Source: a virus
Length of the DNA stretch: 41,849 bases
Virus record (IMG/VR): IMGVR_UViG_3300031586_000008
Span: 1-41,849 of that record
Strand: one strand, 5' to 3'
Shown here: in pieces, positions 15,998 through 22,292 of the stretch
Layout of the letters: every line of letters begins with the position of its first letter
Numbering within the stretch: position 1 is the stretch's first letter
The notes under the pieces: model-generated
The model's database searches: none
Seen by the model: only the letters and a program-made list of their open reading frames with translations
Told to the model about the DNA's origin: nothing
Translations under genes and position numbers: made by a program

Positions 15998-16591
15998 TCA
16001 TTCCTGCGCCCTCGCTGTTTTTATTCCTAAATGACCAAGCTGTTTGCCTGGCGGGTGGATGAATTCCATGCACACCTCTTGCCGCGCATCGAGCGCGTGT
16101 TTACGTGCCGCAAGGTTGCCCATGTAAGCAATCACCTCCTGCTCGTCTTTTGGGATAAAGAACCCGAACGGCTTGTGCACGGTGCTTACGATGAGGTGTC
16201 CCTTTGCCGCCATCCGCAGAATACTGTCGCGCAACGATCTATCGTTGAGAGGAAACGCGCCGCGCTCCGGGGCCTTTAGCTTGCCGATAATCTTATCGGC
16301 AACGATCGCCTCCTCTTCGCCGACCGCCTTCAGCTCATCGTAAAGCAGCGTCCAGATTGCCTCTTCCACCGGATCGAGCGTGCCTCTATTAAATGCTCGT
16401 ATGGCGATTACGCGAAAGGATTCGATACATTCAGCATGAGTCCGGATGAACCCCGGCGCCTTCCCCGTGAGCCAACAGCGCTGGCAGGCGTCGGGACTAA
16501 CTCCCTCGCAGCGGTGCCTGCAATAGAACGCCCGCTTAACGTGAGCCAGCGCTTGTTTGCGGGTGTCGAACGTCAAAGGCGCCTGAGGCAT
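15998..16591 (-). CDS. Cys-motif and winged-helix early protein
   Basis: A 197-aa protein. The N-terminus has CRHRCEGVSPDACQRCW followed by H and C, the same spacing (C-x11-C-x2-C) as in the 481-aa and 128-aa proteins. The C-terminal half reads as a winged helix: LNDRSLRDSILRMAAKGHLI, FGFFIPKDEQEV, then a helix with RKHALDARQE. DNA binding is likely; targets are unknown. It starts 2 bp after the Gam-like gene. Confidence 0.62.
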   Translation of the reverse strand: MPQAPLTFDTRKQALAHVKRAFYCRHRCEGVSPDACQRCWLTGKAPGFIRTHAECIESFRVIAIRAFNRGTLDPVEEAIWTLLYDELKAVGEEEAIVADKIIGKLKAPERGAFPLNDRSLRDSILRMAAKGHLIVSTVHKPFGFFIPKDEQEVIAYMGNLAARKHALDARQEVCMEFIHPPGKQLGHLGIKTARAQE

Positions 16592-16593
16592 GG

Positions 16594-17055
16594 CTACCGG
16601 AGCGGATTTGGTTTGACGATGACTTCGGTATGCGTCTTGCGCTGCATGCCGTAGCTCGCGAGTTCTGAGTCCGTAAGATTCGCCAGGGCAGACTTGAGCA
16701 CACTCTCCGTAACCTTGACCGCGTCTATCTTCCCGGCGTCCTTGAGCGCCTCGATAGTCCGGGCGGCATTCGGGATCTCGATCTGGGTAACGTAGCGCAG
16801 CTTGATGATGCCGGCGCTGAGTTCACGAGACCGTTTCTTTTCGAACTCGGCTTCTCTCGATAGCGCAAACGCCTTCACAGCCTTGTCGAGATCGAACAGC
16901 TCTTCCTTTGCGAACCGGGTCTTTTCTTGAAACTTCTTGTTGAGCTCCGCGGTCTTGGCGTTGCTCTCGTCCGCGGCTTTGCGGATCTCGCGCTGTAACG
17001 CCCCTATCCGGGCCAGCGCCCGATCTGCGTCTTCCCACGATTTAATCTCTGTCAT
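16594..17055 (-). CDS. Gam-like host-nuclease inhibitor
   Basis: A 153-aa protein with the Mu Gam/eukaryotic-Ku-like layout: a long N-terminal coiled coil (ADRALARIGALQREIRKAADE), a KKRSRELSAGIIKLRY segment equivalent to the 'G.i.fR' core of the family, and a C-terminal domain ending THTEVIVKP. Mu Gam binds DNA ends and protects them from exonucleases. Position in the early operon supports the call. ATG 17055 has an AAAGGA site. Confidence 0.78.
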   Translation of the reverse strand: MTEIKSWEDADRALARIGALQREIRKAADESNAKTAELNKKFQEKTRFAKEELFDLDKAVKAFALSREAEFEKKRSRELSAGIIKLRYVTQIEIPNAARTIEALKDAGKIDAVKVTESVLKSALANLTDSELASYGMQRKTHTEVIVKPNPLR

Positions 17056-17065
17056 GGTTTTCCTT

Positions 17066-17116
17066 TCTCCCTCACCTCAACCCTCTCCCATTGGGAGAGG
17101 GAATAAGGGTGAGGGA
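17066..17116. repeat. CCCTCTCCC-type palindromic repeat
   Basis: Nested inverted repeats between the XRE and Gam genes: CCCTCAC ... GTGAGGG outside and CCCTCTCCCATTGGGAGAGGG inside. A related hairpin is inside the cargo gene near 40441-40478. Confidence 0.7.
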
Positions 17117-17123
17117 ATAAACT

Positions 17124-17185
17124 CAGGCCGCTCCTGGCGATGACTGAATTGGGCGATTCTGCCAGCCGAACCAAGGAGCGGCCTG
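17124..17185. repeat. Long inverted repeat between XRE and Gam genes
   Basis: CAGGCCGCTCCTGG (17124-17137) pairs with CCAAGGAGCGGCCTG (17171-17185) with one extra base, around a 33-nt loop. On the leftward transcript this would be a strong hairpin. It may attenuate or stabilise the early mRNA, or be a remnant of an insertion. Confidence 0.6.
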
Positions 17186-17212
17186 CCCCAAAACTAAAGG
17201 AGGTGTTGGGTT

Positions 17213-17530
17213 TCACTTTTCTTTTCCTTTGGGGTCCCCGCGAAGATGCGTAGCAGGTTCGTGGGGTAATCTAGGGAACGCCGCGTCCAGCTTCAGCCCC
17301 AGCACACGGGCAATAGCACGCTGTAGGCTAATGGTCCGCCACTTTCCGCTGACGATCCTGGATAACGTGGAATCTTGTATCGGTCTCCCGATGAGTTCCC
17401 CAACCCTGTCGCCAAGCTCCGGAATCGTCCTGATCCCGCGCTCCGCCATCCTCTGCCTGATCAGTTCAGGGTTCGCAGTCCTGTCCGCACGCGGCCTGCC
17501 GCGCCCGCGCTTCGGGATCGCTACCGTCAC
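17213..17530 (-). CDS. XRE-family regulator (Cro/Ner-like)
   Basis: A 105-aa protein with a basic AT-hook-like N-terminus (KRGRGRPRADR) and one HTH_XRE domain at about 33-80: TIPELGDRVGELIG, then QDSTLSRIVSGKWRTISL, then RAIARVLGLKL. GTG 17530 has AAGGAGCAAGG upstream. As the second gene of the leftward early operon it is in the place of Mu ner, and probably represses early promoters. Confidence 0.75.
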   Translation of the reverse strand: MTVAIPKRGRGRPRADRTANPELIRQRMAERGIRTIPELGDRVGELIGRPIQDSTLSRIVSGKWRTISLQRAIARVLGLKLDAAFPRLPHEPATHLRGDPKGKEK

Positions 17531-17551
17531 CCTTGCTCCTTTTTTGTAAAC

Positions 17552-17579
17552 TTGACAGCCGAACCTTTACGGATAATAT
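17552..17579 (+). promoter_or_regulatory. Rightward promoter
   Basis: TTGACA (17552-17557), 16 bp, then TAATAT (17574-17579). A GCGCCC/GGGCGC hairpin (17586-17603) follows in the leader. It could serve the 21-aa frame below or, through a long leader, the S24 peptidase gene. Confidence 0.5.
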
Positions 17580-17622
17580 CACGGAGCGCCCCCTCAAGGG
17601 CGCAACGAGAGGAGTCAGTTTG

Positions 17623-17688
17623 ATGCAAGTTTTGGTTCCCCATGATAAAGGCCGGTGTGTTGCGTGCGTTCATTCTATCTTTTGTTGA
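17623..17688 (+). CDS. Possible 21-aa CxxC peptide
   Basis: Downstream of the promoter at 17552, a GAGAGGAG ribosome site precedes ATG 17623. The product (MQVLVPHDKGRCVACVHSIFC) has a CxxC and a terminal Cys. Its 3' end overlaps the convergent 60-aa gene. Initiation signals are good, but size makes it uncertain. Confidence 0.3.
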   Translation: MQVLVPHDKGRCVACVHSIFC

Positions 17689-17852
17689 GGCGGTGGAGGA
17701 TCTTGAGCAGCAGCAGCGGCTTTAGCGCGACGCTTTTCGTAGTTGTTCAGGGACTGAATCATGATGCCGCGGGCAGACACAGCGAAAACGTTTGCGATCT
17801 CTTCGATGTCCTTGTCGAAGAGGATAGTCCCGGATTTAAGGATTAAAGCCAT
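17670..17852 (-). CDS. First gene of leftward operon, hypothetical 60 aa
   Basis: ATG 17852 has a strong AAAAAGGAGG site; the frame also extends upstream to other Met codons without ribosome sites. The product has a short helical domain (DKDIEEIANVFAVSARGIMI) and an Ala/Pro-rich tail (AAAAAQDPPPPQQ). I do not recognise it. As the first gene after the early promoter it may be regulatory. Confidence 0.6.
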   Translation of the reverse strand: MALILKSGTILFDKDIEEIANVFAVSARGIMIQSLNNYEKRRAKAAAAAQDPPPPQQKIE

Positions 17853-17892
17853 GGCATCCTCCTTTTTTTGGCTTGTTACTCGCATGAGTAGA

Positions 17893-17920
17893 ATTGTAAC
17901 CAATTTGGTTCACTTGTCAA
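17893..17920 (-). promoter_or_regulatory. Main leftward early promoter with operators
   Basis: On the minus strand TTGACA (17915-17920), 16 bp, TACAAT (17893-17898). The spacer contains AACCAAATTGGTT, a perfect inverted repeat with one central base (17898-17910). The -35 is embedded in ACTTGACAAGT, also a perfect inverted repeat, which recurs at the rightward promoter (18810). Both are likely repressor sites. Confidence 0.8.
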
Positions 17921-17947
17921 GTCTTTTGACACCTACCTTCGGCCACC

Positions 17948-18009
17948 CCCCTTATCGAAGGGGGGCACCCCGAACAAGCCCCCCTTATTAAGGGGGGACT
18001 AAGGGGGGA
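17948..18009. repeat. CCCCCC/GGGGGG palindromic cluster
   Basis: CCCCCTTATCGAAGGGGG and CCCCCCTTATTAAGGGGGG lie in tandem, followed by a GGGGGGATC half-element. They abut the 5' end of the S24 peptidase frame. Confidence 0.75.
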
Positions 18010-18014
18010 TCAAA

Positions 18015-18034
18015 CAAGGGACTTAAGCCCCTTG
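18015..18034. repeat. CAAGGGGC-type palindromic repeat, copy 4
   Basis: CAAGGGACTTAAGCCCCTTG; its last bases include the TTG at which the S24 frame could start. Confidence 0.75.
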
Positions 18035-18427
18035 CCCCAGGCGCTGCCCGTACGCTGGATCCCGATCCTCGGCGTGGTCCCCGGTGGGCCACCGTTCGAA
18101 CCTTCGGTCGTGCCCATGGGCACGCTGCCGGTTTCTCCCGCGCTCGTTCGTCATATCCGCGCCTTTGCCCTGCGCGTCATGGGCTACTCGATGATCCCGG
18201 TCATCGAAGACGGTGACTTGATCGCGTGCGAGCCTTACGAAAGCGAACACCTTGCTCCGGGCACTATCGTTATCGCGCTGGTCGAGGGCGAGACGACCGT
18301 CAAAAGCTATGTGCATCGAGGCACCGAGCACCTGCTCGTTGCCATCTCCGGTTCCATCAAACCTATCCTGCTCCGCGAAGGCGATAGCATCCTTGCCCGC
18401 GTGGTGAGCGTGCACAAGCCCGCGTAA
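18032..18427 (+). CDS. Orphan S24 peptidase (repressor C-terminal domain or UmuD-like)
   Basis: The frame encodes a complete LexA/CI/UmuD S24 domain: IPILGVVPGGPP hinge, catalytic Ser in MGYSMIP (S53), the GDLIACEP strand, and catalytic Lys in GETTVKSY (K91). There is no HTH domain upstream; the open frame before TTG 18032 is made only of palindromic repeats and has no ribosome site. The usual Ala-Gly cleavage pair is replaced by Pro-Gly/Gly-Gly. It may be a UmuD-like stand-alone protein, a truncated repressor, or a regulator that acts with the XRE protein. The start is uncertain (TTG 18032 or ATG 18116). Confidence 0.65.
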   Translation: MPQALPVRWIPILGVVPGGPPFEPSVVPMGTLPVSPALVRHIRAFALRVMGYSMIPVIEDGDLIACEPYESEHLAPGTIVIALVEGETTVKSYVHRGTEHLLVAISGSIKPILLREGDSILARVVSVHKPA

Positions 18428-18811
18428 TCCGCGCAAGCTGCGCCCTTACGGAACTTAACGACTTTCCACGATCGCTCAGAATGCCCCAAGACGCGTTCTA
18501 AAAGGCGGGGTAGGGCTATAGCACCTTGCTTTTGCTACAGAGCGTCTACAGCGATGGTTAAATCACGCATTTACTTGGGTTATAGGCTTTTGGGAATTTC
18601 CCGAAAACCGGCTCTATAAGTTACGCATCTGCGTGCCGTTTTACTTCGAGTTGGCCGAGCGGCTCTGATTATGGGATGATTGTGCTGTGGTTAAGGGGGG
18701 AAGGACCGAATAATGCGACTCCTGGCAAACCCGCACCAGCATTGCGTTTGTGCAAGTTCGAGGCCAAAAAATAAGTTACGCTTCTACGCGATTTAATTAG
18801 GGCAAAAGGAC
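18428..18811. other. Intergenic control DNA between S24 gene and rightward promoter
   Basis: There is no convincing gene in about 380 bp. It contains ATAAGTTACGCATCTGCGTG (18616-18635) and ATAAGTTACGCTTCTACGCG (18771-18790), matching at 17 of 20 bases. It also holds an inverted repeat TTTTGGGAA-T-TTCCCGAAAA (18588-18607). Its position resembles the Mu operator/enhancer region. Function is inferred. Confidence 0.5.
18588..18607. promoter_or_regulatory. Inverted repeat, possible operator
   Basis: TTTTGGGAA and TTCCCGAAAA are near-perfect arms around a single T. There is no T-tract typical of a terminator, so an operator is more likely. Confidence 0.4.
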
Positions 18812-18845
18812 TTGACAAGTGCTCTGATTTAACTATAATTATAGT
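18810..18845 (+). promoter_or_regulatory. Rightward promoter overlapping a 14-bp palindrome
   Basis: TTGACA (18812-18817), 16 bp, TATAAT (18834-18839). ACTATAATTATAGT at 18832-18845 is a perfect palindrome covering the -10 and ending at the base before ATG 18846. The -35 lies in ACTTGACAAGT as at the leftward promoter. Transcription would start at or next to the ATG, giving a leaderless mRNA. Confidence 0.8.
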
Positions 18846-19163
18846 ATGAAGAGGAAGACAACGAGCCGCAGAAAATTCTCAGAGCGCAAGGAGATCGCGG
18901 TGTATCTTGATGCCGTTGAGCTCAAAGCCCTCGACGAATTTATTAAGAACTACAATGCGCGTGCGTTAGTTCAAGCGTCACGGAACGACATGATTCGTCT
19001 AGCCGTGCGCAAGCTCGTTGTCACAAATCCAGCCGCGAGTGTGGCTGAAACCCCGGGGCAAGTGCCCCAGGAGGAAAGAAATGAAAGACCACAAAAACCA
19101 AACACGCCTTCAGGCGGCCCTTCAAGAATACCAGAATCGCCAAGCCCGGGCGAGTCATCCTGA
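18846..19163 (+). CDS. Ribbon-helix-helix-type DNA-binding protein
   Basis: The N-terminal 60 residues fit the RHH/CopG fold: basic tail, strand EIAVYLDA, helix ELKALDEFIKNY, turn, then ASRNDMIRLAVRKLV. The C-terminal 45 residues are disordered (Pro, Ser, Glu) and are encoded by repeat-containing DNA that overlaps the next gene by 83 bp. It is the first gene of the rightward early operon on a probable leaderless mRNA. The palindrome at its own promoter suggests autorepression, an inference from RHH biology. Confidence 0.7.
   Translation: MKRKTTSRRKFSERKEIAVYLDAVELKALDEFIKNYNARALVQASRNDMIRLAVRKLVVTNPAASVAETPGQVPQEERNERPQKPNTPSGGPSRIPESPSPGESS
19055..19068. repeat. GGCAAGTGCC hairpin next to ribosome site
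   Basis: GGGGCAAGTGCCCC directly precedes the AGGAGG site of the gene at 19081. The same core recurs at 19693. Confidence 0.65.
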
Positions 19164-19392
19164 CGGAACGTTCGACAAAGCCCAGCGTTGGTATCCGAGC
19201 GAAGAGGAGCACCAGCCCTGCTGTGCTGTGATCCGCTCCCCGTCCCGCGCCTGGCCCTACACCCTGAACAAACACTGCCGTTCGATCGAGCACGTAGCTC
19301 ACCTTTACAACGTTGATGCCCCCGCGCTTCGCAAGCTTGTCCGCGCGGAAAGAACTCAAACCCAGAGCCAGCCGACCCTAGCGACTGCCTGA
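19081..19392 (+). CDS. Hypothetical 103-aa protein
   Basis: ATG 19081 has AGGAGG at the right distance; the frame upstream of it is the overlap with the RHH gene. The sequence includes HQPCCAVIRSPSRAWPYTLNK followed by a helical segment (VAHLYNVDAPALRKLVRAE). The family was not recognised. It may be a small regulator or an anti-host factor in the rightward early operon. Confidence 0.6.
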   Translation: MKDHKNQTRLQAALQEYQNRQARASHPDGTFDKAQRWYPSEEEHQPCCAVIRSPSRAWPYTLNKHCRSIEHVAHLYNVDAPALRKLVRAERTQTQSQPTLATA

Positions 19393-19405
19393 AGGAGAAG
19401 AAAAA

Positions 19406-19594
19406 ATGGCACGCAGCTTTGAAGTTATCGTTTACTCTAAAAAAGACGTTGAGGAAGCAGAAAAAGAGAATACACTCCCGCAGGCCCGCATTTTTCTTTC
19501 ACTATACGACGATGCGTGGTGGGGGAATGAAGCAAACATCGCTGTTCAACTACTAAAAGAAGAAATAGAACGCGCACTCAAGGAAGTACGATGA
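19406..19594 (+). CDS. Hypothetical 62-aa protein
   Basis: A strong GAAGGAGAAG ribosome site precedes ATG 19406. The small acidic alpha/beta protein (FEVIVYSKKDVEEAE ... LSLYDDAWWGNEANIAVQLLK) has no recognised family. It is expressed with the flanking small genes of the rightward operon. Confidence 0.6.
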   Translation: MARSFEVIVYSKKDVEEAEKENTLPQARIFLSLYDDAWWGNEANIAVQLLKEEIERALKEVR

Positions 19595-19629
19595 TTCACC
19601 CCCTGAGGAGCCGGTGTGATTCCGGCGAA

Positions 19630-19706
19630 ACGGGAGCTTGCGCTCCCGTCGGGATTCACAAACCCAGATCGGGCGAGTGCCCGATCACAAACGCGGCAAG
19701 TGCCGC
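19630..19706. repeat. Three tandem hairpins in an operon spacer
   Basis: ACGGGAGCTTGCGCTCCCGT (19630-19649), GATCGGGCGAGTGCCCGATC (19667-19686) and GCGGCAAGTGCCGC (19693-19706) occur in series. The last one abuts the AAGGAG site of the next gene. They could control translation or mRNA stability. Confidence 0.7.
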
Positions 19707-19717
19707 AAGGAGCTAAA

Positions 19718-20527
19718 GTGAAAATCGAATACAAGCTCAGCAAAGAGGCGCAGAAAAAGCGCTTCATCGAAACCGCCGATAAGAGCGAGAGGATCAAAGT
19801 CGAGTTCAATCCTGCCGATCTTACGAAAGGACAGCGCAAGATTCTGACAGAAGCTCACCTCCCTAACTGGAACGAACTCGGCATCTACTACGTAGATTAC
19901 GAACATTATCGTGCCCCAAGCCTGGAGCACGTAGAAGCAGAATACGATCACGAACTCTCGATCGAGGACATCTTCAAAGAGATCACCAAGCAAACTCGTA
20001 GTTACGAGAAGAAAAATACCGAGTATCTGGAAGCCCGCAAGGCTTACGACGCGGAGTGTGAGAAGGAACGCAAAGCCGAGGAAAAACGCAAGGCTGAGAA
20101 AAAAGCTCAACGCAAGGCCGAGATCGAGAAGGAACTCAAGGAGTGTGAAACCTGGATCGCCGAGCACGGCTCGGATTACCTTAAGCGCGCCTGTGGCGCG
20201 GGCCACGATTGCACCCGAGGCTACCTTACCGAGCGTGCGGCAAAGGAGTATCCTGATGCGATTCTTGATTTCAACGATCACGCCGATTGGCGTACCCGTT
20301 CTTGCCCCTCGGTCAAGGCTCTCGACCTCCGCGATGAAATCCTCAAAGAACATTCAGACGCCGAGGTGGAGATCGTCTGGCTGACCGCAGAACCGCTTAA
20401 CGAAACCGGCCTTTCCAAGGAAGACCTCTACGATCGCGATCAGGAATTCACCTCACACGAAGCAGTGAAGGTGCTCGATCCCAACTTCGGCGAGGATAAT
20501 CTACTCTTCTACGGGATCGCGGATTAA
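19718..20527 (+). CDS. Hypothetical coiled-coil early protein
   Basis: GTG 19718 follows an AAGGAG site; an in-frame upstream extension to 19616 would be made only of hairpin DNA. The 269-aa product has a long Lys/Glu-rich coiled coil in the middle (EKERKAEEKRKAEKKAQRK) and a C-terminal domain containing CETWIAEHGSDYLKRAC, CGAGHDC and DWRTRSCPSVKAL motifs with several Cys/His. The family is unknown. It is the last gene of the rightward operon before a strong terminator. Confidence 0.6.
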   Translation: MKIEYKLSKEAQKKRFIETADKSERIKVEFNPADLTKGQRKILTEAHLPNWNELGIYYVDYEHYRAPSLEHVEAEYDHELSIEDIFKEITKQTRSYEKKNTEYLEARKAYDAECEKERKAEEKRKAEKKAQRKAEIEKELKECETWIAEHGSDYLKRACGAGHDCTRGYLTERAAKEYPDAILDFNDHADWRTRSCPSVKALDLRDEILKEHSDAEVEIVWLTAEPLNETGLSKEDLYDRDQEFTSHEAVKVLDPNFGEDNLLFYGIAD

Positions 20528-20545
20528 CGAAACGCCTAGACCTTT

Positions 20546-20571
20546 AGCCCGGCTCCGGCCGGGCTTTTTTT
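20546..20571 (+). terminator. Intrinsic terminator of the rightward early operon
   Basis: AGCCCGG (20546-20552) pairs with CCGGGCT (20559-20565) and is followed directly by a run of Ts to 20571. This is a classic Rho-independent terminator. Confidence 0.9.
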
Positions 20572-20873
20572 ATACCACCCAAAACCCAGGGCAGGGCGCC
20601 GACGTAGAATATCGCCCTGAGGCGCGGCAGCGGGGTCGCGCTGCGCGGACTGCCTCGCAAACGGCCTAACACCCTTAACTACCAACGCGTTTCACTCAGG
20701 CAATTTGCACACTTACGACACTAGGGTCTCGACAACGACACGCTCAGGCGCATAATTTTAAGTATGTTTGAAAATCCTCAGGCTTTATATCCGGCGGCAG
20801 GGCACCTAAAGATAAATTCCTCGCTCATGGGTTTTTGTTTTGCCCTGCCGACCGCGCCTGGGGGTATTGCTAA
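20572..20873. other. Spacer before the late right arm, probable late control region
   Basis: There is no credible gene. TCGACA (20729-20734), 16 bp, CATAAT (20751-20756) is a weak promoter-like pair that could need an activator. CGGCAGGGCA (20795-20804) and TGCCCTGCCG (20841-20850) are perfect inverted arms just upstream of the first late gene. Two ACGACAC copies flank the -35-like box. Confidence 0.45.
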
Positions 20874-22283
20874 TTGGGCGGTGAGGCTTTGAAAAAGAAA
20901 CTAGCGGTATTCCGCGCAGGGGCATATCCGCAAGGGGACTGGTCCGTCGAGCGAGTGGCAAAGGCCGTTGCCGCATACGATCCTAAGCTGCTCCGTGCCC
21001 CGCTTACCGACGACCACCGGCAGCAAGGACCGGCCTTTGGCTGGTTCGACGAGTTCTTCCTCGAAGGCGATCGACTCTTTACGAATCTGGACACTGCAAA
21101 CGTTACCCCTGAAGGCTTTGCCGAGATCCAGTCCGGCAGGTGGGGGCCGCCTTCCATCGAAATCTACACCGAAGACCATCCCTCGAACCCTGTTCCCGGT
21201 ACACCCTACTTCAAGGCCGTCACCATGCTGGGGGCCAAGCCGCCCCAGATCAAAGGGCTAGACCCGGTGCGCTTTTCCGAGGCCGAACTTCGAGCCGTTA
21301 AAAGCGAAGGCTCGCTGGCCGGGATCGTGATTTTCGAGGAGGAGCCGCCCGATCTGGATACCCTCAAGATCGCCGCGCCGCTGGGTGTATGGGACGAGGC
21401 TCGAGCTAAAGAGCGCGTTAAGGACAGATTCGGCTGGTGGGGACTTTCGAGATACAGCCTTTACCGTGATTACAAAAAGCATTGGGAATCGCTCGATGCT
21501 TACTTCGCCCTGATCGTTGACGTCGTGGCTAATGAGCCCCAGATAGTTCCGGCAGCCGTAGACGCGGCTATCGCGGTAATCCCTACGCTCCCTGCGGTAG
21601 ATCAATTCGAAAAACAAGATCGGGACGCAGCGCTGGCTCATGCGCAGGAGATTAAGAAACGAATCGAGAAAGAACAAGTAACCGCGGGGTTCTCCGACCC
21701 CCGCACCAACCCAGGAGGCAAAGTGAACAAAGAGAAACTGCTCAAGTTCTTCACAGACCTGGCAAAGGGGAAGATCCCGGAGACCGAAGTCGCTTCGTTC
21801 GCGGAGCGGCTTACCGATCTGATCTTCGCCGACACCCCTGACTTTGCCAAGTTCAAGGAACAGGCCGCAACGACCTTTGCGGAGCAGCTTTTTGAAGCAA
21901 AGATCGAGGGCTACAAGGCGAAGGCGGAGGCCCAGGCGGCGAAGGCAAAGCTCGCAACCGAGTTCGCCGAGCGGCAAAAGGCTCAGTTCGCGGAGCGAGT
22001 CGCCAAGCTCGTCAGCGGCGGTAAGTTCCTGCCTGCGAACAAGGATCGTCTGGTAAACGCATTGACCGCCATCTCCGGTGAAAACGCGCCTACGGTGCAG
22101 TTCGCGGAGGCGGGCAAGCAAGAGACCCGGCCAGCAGCTGACGAGATCCTTGCGCTCTTCGAGGCCCTGCCCAGGTTCGTGCCTGAGGGAGAGATTGCCA
22201 AGCCCGACGACTCGGAGCACACAGAGTTCTCCGAGTACCGGGATGCCGGGAAACAGATCGCCGACGCGGTCAAGCCCGCGTAA
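20874..22283 (+). CDS. Mu gpI-like prohead protease/scaffold
   Basis: The N-terminal part matches the Mu I protease: DDHRQQGPAFGWFDEFFLEG, GRWGPPSIEI, and KAVTMLGAKPPQIKGL. The C-terminal part from about residue 284 is the helical, charged scaffold with repeated AKAEAQAAKAK-type segments. It would cleave itself and the scaffold during prohead maturation. The start is uncertain: TTG 20874 or TTG 20889 (GGTGAGG just upstream); there is no ATG. It is the first gene of the rightward late arm. Confidence 0.82.
   Translation: MGGEALKKKLAVFRAGAYPQGDWSVERVAKAVAAYDPKLLRAPLTDDHRQQGPAFGWFDEFFLEGDRLFTNLDTANVTPEGFAEIQSGRWGPPSIEIYTEDHPSNPVPGTPYFKAVTMLGAKPPQIKGLDPVRFSEAELRAVKSEGSLAGIVIFEEEPPDLDTLKIAAPLGVWDEARAKERVKDRFGWWGLSRYSLYRDYKKHWESLDAYFALIVDVVANEPQIVPAAVDAAIAVIPTLPAVDQFEKQDRDAALAHAQEIKKRIEKEQVTAGFSDPRTNPGGKVNKEKLLKFFTDLAKGKIPETEVASFAERLTDLIFADTPDFAKFKEQAATTFAEQLFEAKIEGYKAKAEAQAAKAKLATEFAERQKAQFAERVAKLVSGGKFLPANKDRLVNALTAISGENAPTVQFAEAGKQETRPAADEILALFEALPRFVPEGEIAKPDDSEHTEFSEYRDAGKQIADAVKPA
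21723..22283 (+). CDS. Nested scaffold protein (Mu Z-like)
   Basis: Inside the protease frame, GTG 21723 is preceded by AGGAGG with a 4-base gap. It would yield a 186-aa helical protein identical to the protease C-terminus. In Mu, gene Z is made the same way within gene I, giving free scaffold. The internal ribosome site is strong evidence here. Confidence 0.6.
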   Translation: MNKEKLLKFFTDLAKGKIPETEVASFAERLTDLIFADTPDFAKFKEQAATTFAEQLFEAKIEGYKAKAEAQAAKAKLATEFAERQKAQFAERVAKLVSGGKFLPANKDRLVNALTAISGENAPTVQFAEAGKQETRPAADEILALFEALPRFVPEGEIAKPDDSEHTEFSEYRDAGKQIADAVKPA

Positions 22284-22292
22284 GGAGTAGGC

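Noticed and set aside
15759-16001. 80-codon minus-strand frame beginning MKKDTSVITSQ
   Set aside because: ATGA coupling at both ends is attractive, but most of it is Arg-rich and in the wrong frame relative to the 55-aa gene with the better ribosome site; left as an alternative only.
19630-19706. CRISPR-like tandem repeats
   Set aside because: The three units are hairpins with different stems and no constant repeat/spacer length; no cas genes.
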